Assembly: GCA_945889235.1 (NCBI GenBank)
Contig: CAMDBK010000079.1
Coordinates: 1 to 10,322 of the forward strand
Length of the DNA: 10,322 bases
Reading direction: 5' to 3'
DNA from: Chitinophaga pinensis
Lineage (GTDB): Bacteria > Bacteroidota > Bacteroidia > SXHM01
The position numbers were made by a program, and so were the translations under genes. Below the pieces are notes generated by a model. It was not told the origin of the DNA. It was given only the letters and a program-made list of their open reading frames with translations, and did not search any database. Of this stretch, positions 1 to 5,799 are shown piece after piece. Within the stretch, counting starts at the first letter, position 1. Each line of letters begins with the position of its first letter.

Positions 1-688
1 CAATGGTAAGGTAAAAGTGCGGAGCGGTAAATTTGCTTTCAGCCAAACGCTTTGCAATTGTTTTGCGCATTTGCGAAACAGGTATTTCCGTAAAATTTCC
101 TTTTTCATCTTCAACAGGTTTGTGTTCCACAAAATCTTGTTGGTGCGACAATAAATTTACGGTATGCACATCACGTTTTACTATTCTGCCGGCATCACCG
201 CTGCCTTCAATGCGATTGAGGTCTATACCTTTTTCGCGGGCAAGTTTTTTTGCAAGAGGGGAAGCTTTAAAACGTCCATCTGTTGAATCGGTAATCGGTA
301 ATCGGTGATCGCTAATCGGTTGTGGAGTTTGTTCCTTTTTTGTTACTGTTTCTTTTTTTGCTTCTTCAGCGGGTTGTTTTACTATTGACTGTTGACTGTT
401 GACTATGGACTTTTTCTTGTCTTCTGCAATCAGTGCATTTACATCCTCGCCTTCTTTTCCTAAAATGGCAAGTATGGAATCAACGGGCGCAGTTTTGCCT
501 TGTTCAACACCAATGTAAAGTAATATGCCATCCTGAAATGATTCAAATTCCATGGTGGCTTTATCGGTTTCTATGTCGGCAAGAATTTCGCCTGAGGCAA
601 CTTTGTCACCTACTTTTTTGTGCCACATGGCTACCACACCTTCGGTCATGGTATCACTGAGTTTGGGCATGCGTACTATTTCGGCCAT
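1..688 (-). CDS. pdhC: 2-oxoacid dehydrogenase E2 (dihydrolipoyl acyltransferase), probably pyruvate dehydrogenase E2; N-terminal 229 residues, cut by window edge
   Basis: E2 forms the core of the 2-oxoacid dehydrogenase complex and passes the acyl group from its swinging lipoyl arm to CoA. The reverse-strand frame starts at the ATG at 686-688 (MAEIVRMPKL) and stays open to the window edge. Residues 1-80 are a lipoyl domain with the lipoylation motif IETDKATMEFE (Lys43). Residues 81-138 are a Lys/Glu/Gln/Pro-rich flexible linker. Residues 139-173 are the peripheral subunit-binding domain (RFKASPLAKKLAREKGID, then GSGDAGRIVKRDV). From about 203 the acyltransferase domain begins (QMRKTIAKRLAESKFTAPHF); its catalytic HxxxD is outside the window. 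One lipoyl domain is visible. The domain order is certain. Pyruvate rather than 2-oxoglutarate or branched-chain specificity is inferred from overall resemblance to Bacteroidetes PDH E2. The linker contains two 7-bp tandem arrays. A terminator and a tRNA lie upstream, so it probably has its own promoter at 689-752. Confidence 0.93.
   Translation of the reverse strand, partial: MAEIVRMPKLSDTMTEGVVAMWHKKVGDKVASGEILADIETDKATMEFESFQDGILLYIGVEQGKTAPVDSILAILGKEGEDVNALIAEDKKKSIVNSQQSIVKQPAEEAKKETVTKKEQTPQPISDHRLPITDSTDGRFKASPLAKKLAREKGIDLNRIEGSGDAGRIVKRDVHTVNLLSHQQDFVEHKPVEDEKGNFTEIPVSQMRKTIAKRLAESKFTAPHFYLTI
286..320. repeat. Five tandem 7-bp units (AATCGGT) inside the E2 linker
   Basis: On the + strand the units are AATCGGT, AATCGGT, AATCGGT, GATCGCT, AATCGGT with no spacers, 35 bp in all. 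They are coding on the minus strand and give linker residues around QPISDHRLPITD. Three 7-bp units make 21 bp, so the peptide repeats every seven residues. Confidence 0.9.
381..408. repeat. Four tandem 7-bp units (ACTGTTG-like) inside the E2 linker
   Basis: On the + strand the units are ACTATTG, ACTGTTG, ACTGTTG, ACTATGG. They encode the SIVNSQQSIV part of the linker on the minus strand. The period matches that of the 286-320 array, but the unit sequence is different. Confidence 0.85.
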
Positions 689-752
689 TGTTTACTTACG
701 TTTTTTGCGTGTAGGCAAATGTATGTTTTTTGTACAAAATTTGTGCAAATGA

Positions 753-783
753 AAAAGGGGTTGCAATCTGCAACCCCTTTTTT
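753..783 (-). terminator. Intrinsic terminator after tRNA-Asn
   Basis: A perfect 13-bp stem (753-765 with 771-783; core GGGGTTGC/GCAACCCC, extended by A/T pairs) closes a loop of about 5 nt. The 3' arm on the minus strand ends in TTTTT. It lies 15 bp past the tRNA 3' end and separates the tRNA from the E2 gene. Pyrimidine-rich sequence on the + side means it could work both ways, but no + strand gene is seen. Confidence 0.8.
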
Positions 784-798
784 CCTTTTTCTATTTTG

Positions 799-872
799 CT
801 CCCTCTGCTGGACTTGAACCAGCGACCCCATGATTAACAGTCATGTGCTCTAACCAGCTGAGCTAAGAAGGA
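799..872 (-). tRNA. tRNA-Asn (anticodon GTT)
   Basis: The reverse strand folds as a complete cloverleaf. The acceptor arm TCCTTCT pairs with AGAGGGA. The D arm is in AGCTCAGCTGGTTAGAGCA. The anticodon stem-loop is ATGA-CTGTTAA-TCAT with anticodon GTT. The T arm is GCTGG-TTCAAGT-CCAGC. The discriminator base is G, and CCA is not encoded (the genomic sequence continues CAAA), so it must be added enzymatically. It is followed by a strong terminator. Confidence 0.96.
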
Positions 873-1020
873 ATGATTTTTCCGAAAAAGGAGCGCAATA
901 TTACTACAATTGCTACAATTACGCAATAAAAATTTATTGAACCCTTTTTCTGCCACTAATTACACTAATTACGACTAATTAAATCTGTGAAAATTAGTTT
1001 AATCTGTGGCAAAATAAATA
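873..1020. other. Intergenic gap between unknown gene and tRNA-Asn; no gene
   Basis: No coding frame is supported here. The gap holds the repeat-rich stretch at 951-1011. A 9-bp near-duplicate (CTACAATTG, CTACAATTA) at about 904-921 lies just upstream of the tRNA in minus-strand sense. I see no clean TAnnTTTG promoter box for the tRNA; the nearest sequence is TAATATTG, one base off. Confidence 0.6.
951..1011. repeat. Short intergenic repeat cluster bounded by TGCCAC/GTGGCA
   Basis: Three direct copies, CACTAATTA (954-962), CACTAATTA (963-971) and CGACTAATTA (972-981), are followed by two copies of AATCTGTG (982-989 and 1001-1008), with AATTAGT between them in inverted orientation to the first set. 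The whole is enclosed by the inverted repeat TGCCAC (951-956)/GTGGCA (1006-1011). I recognise this style of sequence from Bacteroidetes intergenic regions but cannot search for copies. Confidence 0.7.
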
Positions 1021-1428
1021 TCAGGCTTTATTCTCGTAATATGGCACCTCATCATGTGATACCGATTCCTTCTGATGCCAGTAGGCAAGAGTAACCACAT
1101 GTCCGTCACAGGTTTTAAGCAATCTTCCGAAGATGGCATTGATGGCATTAAAGGTTGAATCGGTAACGCCAAGGGTAAATAATTCGGGTGCGGGTGGCGC
1201 TTCGGCAACAACAGGGGCAGGCTCGGGAGCAGCACCTTCAGCAATAGGGGCAGCCGGTTTAGTTGCCGCAGCTTTGGGTGGCGGACTTGCAACTACTACG
1301 GTTGTAAAACGGTTATACTCCAGCAAACTTTTCAGAAATTGAAGCCGTGCAGGCGAAAGGTTGCGCTCTACAACCGCGCATTTTATTCCGTCTAAATCTT
1401 CAAACTCGTGATTTTTATTGATAGCCAT
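1021..1428 (-). CDS. Small two-part protein of unknown function downstream of nuoN
   Basis: This is a 135-residue protein with no signal peptide and no membrane segment, so it is probably cytoplasmic. Residues 1-46 form a compact-looking N-terminal part (HEFEDLDGIKCAVVERNLSP, then a helix-like RLQFLKSLLEYNRFTTVVV). Residues 48-82 are an Ala/Pro-rich linker. Residues 83-135 form a second part with LFTLGVTDSTFNAINAIFGR and LAYWHQKESVSHDEVPYYE. The start at 1428 is supported by an AGGAGG five bases upstream. It lies 32 bp after nuoN on the same strand, so co-transcription with nuoMN is likely. The pattern reminds me of small uncharacterised proteins seen beside nuo genes in Bacteroidetes. A link to complex I is inference from position only, and I assign no function. 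Confidence 0.8.
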   Translation of the reverse strand: MAINKNHEFEDLDGIKCAVVERNLSPARLQFLKSLLEYNRFTTVVVASPPPKAAATKPAAPIAEGAAPEPAPVVAEAPPAPELFTLGVTDSTFNAINAIFGRLLKTCDGHVVTLAYWHQKESVSHDEVPYYENKA

Positions 1429-1431
1429 ATA

Positions 1432-1458
1432 CCCCTCCTAACCTCCCCAAAGGGGAGG
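1432..1458 (-). promoter_or_regulatory. Hairpin element carrying a strong Shine-Dalgarno
   Basis: On the minus strand, CCTCCCC-TTT-GGGGAGG forms a 7-bp stem with a 3-nt loop (1442-1458), directly followed by TTAGGAGGGG. The AGGAGG at 1434-1439 lies 5 nt before the ATG at 1428, a near-ideal ribosome-binding site that fixes this start. The other starts in the window have no comparable site. The unit looks like a short interspersed Bacteroidetes repeat; that is recollection and was not searched. Confidence 0.65.
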
Positions 1459-1460
1459 AA

Positions 1461-2867
1461 TTAAAAAATACTAAGTGAATAAATATATTCGTAGAAATGA
1501 CTGTATAAACCAACAGCTATAATACCGGCAACACAAATCAGCAATCCTGCCTTTTCATAAATACTACCCTGAATGCTTGCAATTGGTTGCTCATTCTTTT
1601 CCATAAAGATGGCACGCACCACTCTTAAATAGTAGTAAAGCGAAACAATCATGTTCAGTGCTGCAATGGTAATAAGGATGTAATTTCCTTTTTCAGCACC
1701 CGATGCCAGCAAAAAGAATTTTCCGAAAAACCCGGCAGTTGGCGGAATTCCTGCCAATGAGAATAAAGAAATAGTCAGCACCCAACTTAACAGCGGATTG
1801 GTTTGATACAAACCTTTGTAACTGTCAATGGTTTCTTTGCCGGAGAAAGACGAAATTAACTGCACCGCACCAAATGCCCCAATGTTAGAGAATATGTAAA
1901 CCAGCACAAAATAAACCGAAGAAGAAATCCCGTTTTGTCCACCACCGCTGATACCGATTAAAATGAAACCAACCTGCGCAATAGAAGAAAACGCAAGAAA
2001 GCGTTTCATGTTTTGCTGGCGCAACGCAAAAAGATTTCCGATGATCATGGTAATAACCGAGAGCATAAAAAGCAGGTTATACCAAACCTCACCCATGGGC
2101 GCAAAAGCACTGTAAAGCGTAGTCAGGAAAATAAAAACAATAGAACCTTTTGAAATCACCGAAAGGAAAGAAGTAACTGCAATGGGTGAGCCTTCATATA
2201 CATCAGCAGTCCACAAGTGGAATGGCACAACCGAAAGTTTGAATGCAAAACCTGTAAATAATAAGATGAAAGAAAAAACCTGCAACGGACTGCCATCCAG
2301 GTATTGCGGCAATTCTGCAAAACTCAGTGTACCTGTTGTGCCATACATCATAGAAATACCGAACAATAAAATGCCCGATGAAAATGCTGAAGACATAATC
2401 ATTTTCATGGCAGCTTCGGATGATTGTTTTTTCTCAAGATCAAAATTGCAGAGCGCGGCAAGAGGAATGGTAGCCAGTTCAAGTGACAGGTAAAAAATCA
2501 AAAAGTTTCCGCTGGAGATCATAAAGAACATTCCCAGTAAAGCAGAAAGCATCAGGATGAAAAACTCAGGAAGGTGCTTGTGATTTTTCAGCCATTCATA
2601 AGAAATCAATGAGATGAGAAGCGTTCCGATATTGAGCATATTCTTTTCAAATGCCATCAGCTCATTTGTTCTGAACATGCCGCTGAATAATTCTCCTACA
2701 GTATTCATACAATAGAAACCGGCAGCCACATTTAAGAGTAGTAATAGATTTACAACTCTCAGCACCCCTTCATTGCTCATCTTATCGCTGATCTTAATGA
2801 ACAGCAGAATGAAGATGACAGCGGTCACCAGCAATTCAGATTTCATTAATAACAGTTCGTTCATCAT
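1461..2867 (-). CDS. nuoN: NADH-quinone oxidoreductase subunit N (complex I, antiporter-like)
   Basis: One of the three antiporter-like membrane subunits that move protons in complex I. It is 468 residues long, normal for the family, and hydrophobic throughout (about 13-14 helices). Hallmarks are Glu130 in FYLSLELATIPLAAL, Lys210 in GFAFKLSVVPFHLWTADVYEGSP (the conserved TM7 lysine region), Lys240 in SVISKGSIVF, the broken-helix stretch MKRFLAFSSIAQVGFILIG (residues 287-305), and LAGIPPTAGFFGKFFLL with Lys383 in TM12. The proton-channel residues are therefore present. It starts with two consecutive ATG codons 2 bp after the nuoM stop, consistent with translational coupling. No Shine-Dalgarno is evident. 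nuoM lies upstream and a small unknown gene downstream. Confidence 0.95.
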   Translation of the reverse strand: MMNELLLMKSELLVTAVIFILLFIKISDKMSNEGVLRVVNLLLLLNVAAGFYCMNTVGELFSGMFRTNELMAFEKNMLNIGTLLISLISYEWLKNHKHLPEFFILMLSALLGMFFMISSGNFLIFYLSLELATIPLAALCNFDLEKKQSSEAAMKMIMSSAFSSGILLFGISMMYGTTGTLSFAELPQYLDGSPLQVFSFILLFTGFAFKLSVVPFHLWTADVYEGSPIAVTSFLSVISKGSIVFIFLTTLYSAFAPMGEVWYNLLFMLSVITMIIGNLFALRQQNMKRFLAFSSIAQVGFILIGISGGGQNGISSSVYFVLVYIFSNIGAFGAVQLISSFSGKETIDSYKGLYQTNPLLSWVLTISLFSLAGIPPTAGFFGKFFLLASGAEKGNYILITIAALNMIVSLYYYLRVVRAIFMEKNEQPIASIQGSIYEKAGLLICVAGIIAVGLYSHFYEYIYSLSIF

Positions 2868-2869
2868 GC

Positions 2870-4360
2870 TTAATAAATTATTACGCCTGAAATTTTACTC
2901 ATTATTATTTCCGCTCCCGGTGAAACCAGGTCATTCAGCCAGAACGGTGCAATACCTATTGCAATAATTCCAAGCACCAGCAAAATAGCTGCTAAGCGTT
3001 CGTTCCAGGCAGCGTCTTTCAGGTGTGAAAAATGTTCGTTGGTAATGGGGCCCATTGCCGTTTTTCCAATTGCACGCAGAATGTAAACTGCCGTTACCAC
3101 AATGGACATACAGGCAGCAATGGTGGCAATACGGTAAAACATATCAGGGTTTTGCCAAGAGCCCATGAAAACAGTCATCTCAGCCACAAATCCGCTGAAA
3201 CCGGGCAAGCCGAGTGAGCATAATCCCACAATAAATAACACGCTGCACACGAAGGGCATTACTTTCAATAAGCCGCCCAGTTCTTCTACTTTTCGCGTAT
3301 GCGTCCGCTCGTAAATCATGCCGATAACAGCAAAGAAAAGTGCTGTCATCAAACCGTGCGAAACCATTTGCATCACTGCTCCCGCAATGGAAATTTTGGT
3401 CAGCATGCCAATTCCGAGCAGCACAAAACCGCAGTGGCTCACCGAAGAATAGGCGTTAATGTATTTCAGATCTTTCTGCATCATGGTAGCAAATGCGCCA
3501 TACAAAATAGCAATGGATGCGAGAACAATAATAATAGGTGCATATTCTTTTGCAGCTTCGGGCATCAGGTAGGTTGCCACGCGCAGGCAGCCATAGCCGC
3601 CCAGCTTCATGGAAATTCCGGCAAGGAACATAGAACCCGCAGTAGGTGCGGATGAGTGCCCGTCAGGCACCCAGGTATGGAAAGGGAAAATAGCAGTGAA
3701 AACCCCGAAGCCAATAAACAGCATCGGAAAGAATATTTTCTGAACTTCAATGGCAATGTGAACCTGCGAAAGTTTCACCATGTCAAATGAATGAATTCCC
3801 GACATAAAATAGATTGCGAATATGCCTACAAGCACAAGGGCAGAGCCACCCATCAACATCAGGGCAAGCTTGTTGGCGCTGTATTCTTTGTTGCCGCTTC
3901 CCCAGATACCGATCAGCAGGTATTTTGGAATTACTGCAATTTCGAGGAAGAAAAACAAGGTGAACAGATCGAGCGAAATGAAAAAGCCGTAAGCGCCAAG
4001 TGAGAGCAGCAGCAAGAGGAAATAAAATTCCTTGGTCATTTTTTCTACGTTCCAGGATACCAGCACGCCTGCAAGCACCACAAAGGCTGTGAGCAGGATC
4101 ATGGACACTGAAATTCCATCCACGCCTATGTAATATTCAATATTCAGGGGCGCGAACCATGAGTAACGCTGCTCGAAAAGCATTTGAGAAACATTGCCGT
4201 TTGCCCGCTCGCTCCTAAAGGCTGAGAGCAGGAAAAAAGATAATACTAATTGTGCAGCCGAAGCAAGAAAGGATATCCATTTCACTTGCTGTGCATTGCG
4301 CGAAAGCAATACGGCTATTGAAGCAACAAGCGGAATAATTATGAAGAGGGATAGATTCAT
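2870..4360 (-). CDS. nuoM: NADH-quinone oxidoreductase subunit M (complex I, antiporter-like)
   Basis: The middle antiporter-like subunit of the complex I membrane arm, 496 residues, about 14 helices. Hallmarks are Glu140 in LFFFLEIAVIPKYLLIGIWG (matching the TM5 glutamate), PFHTWVPDGHSSAPTAGS (residues 226-243), Lys252 in GISMKLGGYGCLR (TM8), DLKYINAYSSVSHCGFVLLG (residues 297-316), MVSHGLMTALFF (332-343) and LPGFSGFVAEMTVFMG with Glu394 (TM12). The TM7 site that is lysine in E. coli NuoM (AFAVKMPVVP) aligns with Phe221 in GFGVFTAIFP, so that lysine appears to be absent. The ATG at 4360 gives MNLSLFIIIPL, a natural first helix. A toxin gene, not nuoL, ends 10 bp upstream, which suggests that transcription of nuoMN may come through the toxin-antitoxin genes or from a promoter inside them. 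Confidence 0.95.
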   Translation of the reverse strand: MNLSLFIIIPLVASIAVLLSRNAQQVKWISFLASAAQLVLSFFLLSAFRSERANGNVSQMLFEQRYSWFAPLNIEYYIGVDGISVSMILLTAFVVLAGVLVSWNVEKMTKEFYFLLLLLSLGAYGFFISLDLFTLFFFLEIAVIPKYLLIGIWGSGNKEYSANKLALMLMGGSALVLVGIFAIYFMSGIHSFDMVKLSQVHIAIEVQKIFFPMLFIGFGVFTAIFPFHTWVPDGHSSAPTAGSMFLAGISMKLGGYGCLRVATYLMPEAAKEYAPIIIVLASIAILYGAFATMMQKDLKYINAYSSVSHCGFVLLGIGMLTKISIAGAVMQMVSHGLMTALFFAVIGMIYERTHTRKVEELGGLLKVMPFVCSVLFIVGLCSLGLPGFSGFVAEMTVFMGSWQNPDMFYRIATIAACMSIVVTAVYILRAIGKTAMGPITNEHFSHLKDAAWNERLAAILLVLGIIAIGIAPFWLNDLVSPGAEIIMSKISGVIIY

Positions 4361-4370
4361 TCTTTACTTT

Positions 4371-4790
4371 TTATCTCAATAATTTTTCAAACTCTTTGAT
4401 AGAAAGTATTTCAACTTTTGGGAACTTGGTTTTCTTCAATACTTTGAAATGTTTGTCCTCCGTTACTATATAATCGGCATTGCCCGAAACTGCACAATCA
4501 ACAAACTTATTATCGTCTGCATCTTCTGTAATTAAGTTCCAGTAAAAGTAGGGGTTAATCGTTATTACGTTAGGCAACAGTAACAGAAACTCAAGCTCTG
4601 AATCAGTTCTGCTCATGCCATAGCGAAAAGCAATTTGTTCTTCATACTCTGCAAGTATTTCGTTGCTCAGCAACAATTCATACTTGTTGTTTATCAACTT
4701 TTCGTAAATCCAATAATACGAGAAATGAGGAAGAACAGAAACAAGAAAAACATTGGTGTCAAGAACAACCTTCAGTTTATTGGTTCTCAT
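4371..4790 (-). CDS. PIN-domain ribonuclease toxin (VapC-like) of a type II toxin-antitoxin pair
   Basis: A 139-residue PIN-domain protein, expected to be a Mg-dependent RNase that is inactive when bound to its antitoxin. The acidic site residues are visible: Asp11 in VVLDTNVFL, Glu44 in LLLSNEILAEYEEQ, Asp93/Asp98 in DADDNKFVDCAVSGNADYIV, and Asp112 in TEDKHF. This arrangement is typical of the family annotated as putative toxin-antitoxin component, PIN family. It overlaps its upstream partner by 14 bp, the usual sign of a coupled antitoxin-toxin pair. Its stop lies 10 bp before the nuoM start. The full set of acidic residues suggests an active enzyme. The RNA target cannot be read from the sequence. 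Confidence 0.9.
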   Translation of the reverse strand: MRTNKLKVVLDTNVFLVSVLPHFSYYWIYEKLINNKYELLLSNEILAEYEEQIAFRYGMSRTDSELEFLLLLPNVITINPYFYWNLITEDADDNKFVDCAVSGNADYIVTEDKHFKVLKKTKFPKVEILSIKEFEKLLR

Positions 4791-4986
4791 CTTTAAGCCA
4801 CTTGTCTAAATCTTTTTGAGTAATTTTTTTCTTTGCAGCGGCTTTGTTTACGCGCGTAATAAATTTTTCTGCAAAATATTTCCCCAATAAAACTTTAACA
4901 TCCTTCAGCTCTTTTTCACTGGGCTCAAAAGAATATACTTTCAGTAATTCAAGCTGAATTGGACTAAATTTAGTTTTCTGCAACAT
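4777..4986 (-). CDS. Antitoxin partner of the PIN toxin
   Basis: A 69-residue charged protein (FSPIQLELLKVYSFEPSEKE, then VLLGKYFAEKFITRV, ending QKDLDKWLKDENQ). It resembles the small companion proteins found with PIN-family toxins in Bacteroidetes and Cyanobacteria. I do not see a clear ribbon-helix-helix or AbrB DNA-binding signature, so autoregulation is assumed rather than shown. The frame could extend to an ATG at 5025. I choose the internal ATG at 4986 because a near-consensus promoter (-7 box at 5001-5008) sits inside the longer version and places the transcript start only a few bases upstream of 4986. It is the first gene of the unit and overlaps the toxin gene by 14 bp. Confidence 0.85.
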   Translation of the reverse strand: MLQKTKFSPIQLELLKVYSFEPSEKELKDVKVLLGKYFAEKFITRVNKAAAKKKITQKDLDKWLKDENQ

Positions 4987-5000
4987 GGCTTTATTTTTTA

Positions 5001-5030
5001 CAAAGATAAAACGTTTAACAATCAATTCAA
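5001..5030 (-). promoter_or_regulatory. Bacteroidetes-type promoter of the PIN toxin-antitoxin pair
   Basis: On the minus strand, TTG (5028-5030) is followed 19 bp later by TATCTTTG (5001-5008). This matches the published Bacteroidetes sigma-ABfr pattern of a TTG/TTTG element at -33 and TAnnTTTG at -7. The predicted leader before the ATG at 4986 is only about 8-10 nt. Confidence 0.7.
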
Positions 5031-5177
5031 TTTCGCGAAAGGTATTTCCTTAATAAATTTATTTTTGTTTTTTTTAACTTGAGGTCGCAATTTGTGACCA
5101 AAACTTTCGCTATTTTTTAGTTGCCGCCAAAGGTAAAAACAAAATCAACTTTGCAAATTCTTTGTTGAGTTGCTTAC

Positions 5178-5210
5178 AAAAAACTAAAACCCCACTGAAA
5201 GCGGGGTTTT
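5178..5210 (-). terminator. Intrinsic terminator after the RelE-family toxin
   Basis: AAAACCCC (5186-5193) pairs with GGGGTTTT (5203-5210), with one further C-G pair inside past an A-C mismatch. On the minus strand the stem is followed by AGTTTTTT. On the + strand it is followed by GTTTG, so it may be bidirectional. It lies about 95 bp past the toxin stop. Confidence 0.7.
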
Positions 5211-5238
5211 GTTTGCGGGATTAAAAATCCCAAGCTCT

Positions 5239-5265
5239 TAGGTCAAGATTGCAAATCTTGACCTA
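5239..5265. repeat. 12-bp perfect inverted repeat with 3-nt loop
   Basis: TAGGTCAAGATT (5239-5250), GCA, AATCTTGACCTA (5254-5265). There is no T-run on either side, so it is not a classical terminator. It resembles palindromic intergenic repeats of Bacteroidetes; copy number in the genome is unknown to me. Confidence 0.75.
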
Positions 5266-5303
5266 CGGCTAACGCGTATATCCGAACCTACGGGGCCTAT
5301 AGT

Positions 5304-5576
5304 TTAATAAACTTCATCATGTGAGCCAATATCAATAAGCAATACTTCATCGTTGCCTTTGAGAAATTTAAAAACTATTCTGCAATCATATTCAACGCTT
5401 AATGCCCACAGGCCATCAAGTTTACCTGTCAGCTTATGAGTTTTCAGGCGCGGGTCAAACGGGTTATTGGTAAATAGTTCCAGGGCATTCCAAAACTTTT
5501 TTTTCAGTTGGCTATTGTTGCCAACCCTTTTTTTGTATGACCTTTTAAACGAGGCATCCCATACAAGCTTAGTCAT
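5304..5576 (-). CDS. RelE/StbE-family mRNA interferase toxin of a type II toxin-antitoxin pair
   Basis: A 90-residue protein with the RelE/ParE fold signature. It has a basic N-terminal helix region (WDASFKRSYKKRVGNN), then DPRLKTHKLTGKLDGLWALS (residues 41-60), a core strand YDCRIVFKFL, and a C-terminal LLIDIGSHDEVY carrying the His-Asp-x-x-Tyr found in the YafQ/RelE-StbE group, whose members cut ribosome-bound mRNA. Length is typical and no key residue is missing, so it is probably active. It overlaps its antitoxin by 8 bp. It lacks the toxic gyrase-poisoning signature that would favour ParE, but the two cannot be fully separated by eye. Confidence 0.9.
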   Translation of the reverse strand: MTKLVWDASFKRSYKKRVGNNSQLKKKFWNALELFTNNPFDPRLKTHKLTGKLDGLWALSVEYDCRIVFKFLKGNDEVLLIDIGSHDEVY

Positions 5577-5784
5577 TCTCCAGGTCTTTATAAAGGTCGC
5601 TTACATTACCTTTCTTAACTTTTCCTTTCTTGCTGTTTTCAGTTGCTTTTTTCGCCTTTTTCAAAATAGCTTCACGGGCTGCTTCGGCATACACTTTATT
5701 AATGATGTCAACGGCAAATTCCTTTTCTTCCAATAGCAAAGAATTGAATTTTTCAATTACGGTGTTTATGCTTGTGGTCTTCAT
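5569..5784 (-). CDS. Antitoxin partner of the RelE-family toxin
   Basis: A 71-residue, strongly charged and mostly helical protein. Residues 1-40 (TSINTVIEKFNSLLLEEKEF, then DIINKVYAEAAREAIL) look like the N-terminal dimerisation segment. Residues 41-71 are Lys-rich and end in SDLYKDLEND, plausibly the part that wraps the toxin. It is assigned by its position directly before and overlapping the toxin gene. The start is fixed by the -7 box TATATTTG 15 bp upstream. No DNA-binding domain is recognised. Confidence 0.85.
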   Translation of the reverse strand: MKTTSINTVIEKFNSLLLEEKEFAVDIINKVYAEAAREAILKKAKKATENSKKGKVKKGNVSDLYKDLEND

Positions 5785-5799
5785 CTTGTTTATTTTTTA

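Larger units (their letters stand above)
5031..5303. other. Intergenic gap between the two toxin-antitoxin pairs; no gene
   Basis: No coding frame is supported. In order the gap holds a near-perfect 17-bp dyad GGTCGCAATTTGTGACC (5083-5099, one G-T wobble), a terminator (5178-5210), a 12-bp palindrome (5239-5265), and two copies of CCTACGG near 5262 and 5286. Confidence 0.6.

Noticed and set aside
286..408. CRISPR array
   Set aside because: The units are contiguous 7-mers inside a coding region with no spacers. The 21-bp array at 9978-10187 also has no spacers, and no cas genes are seen.
689..752. TACAATTTG upstream of the E2 gene as a -7 box
   Set aside because: It has one base too many for TAnnTTTG, so I do not list it as a promoter.
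1133..1342. + strand Ala/Gly-rich frame opposite the small unknown gene
   Set aside because: It is the antisense of the Ala/Pro linker of the real gene; it has no start signal.
3299..3655. Long + strand open frames inside nuoM and nuoN
   Set aside because: They are low-complexity shadows (Asn/His/Gly rich) opposite clearly conserved genes.
4987..5025. Upstream extension of the PIN antitoxin to an ATG at 5025
   Set aside because: The extension contains the -7 promoter box and would start upstream of the predicted transcript start.
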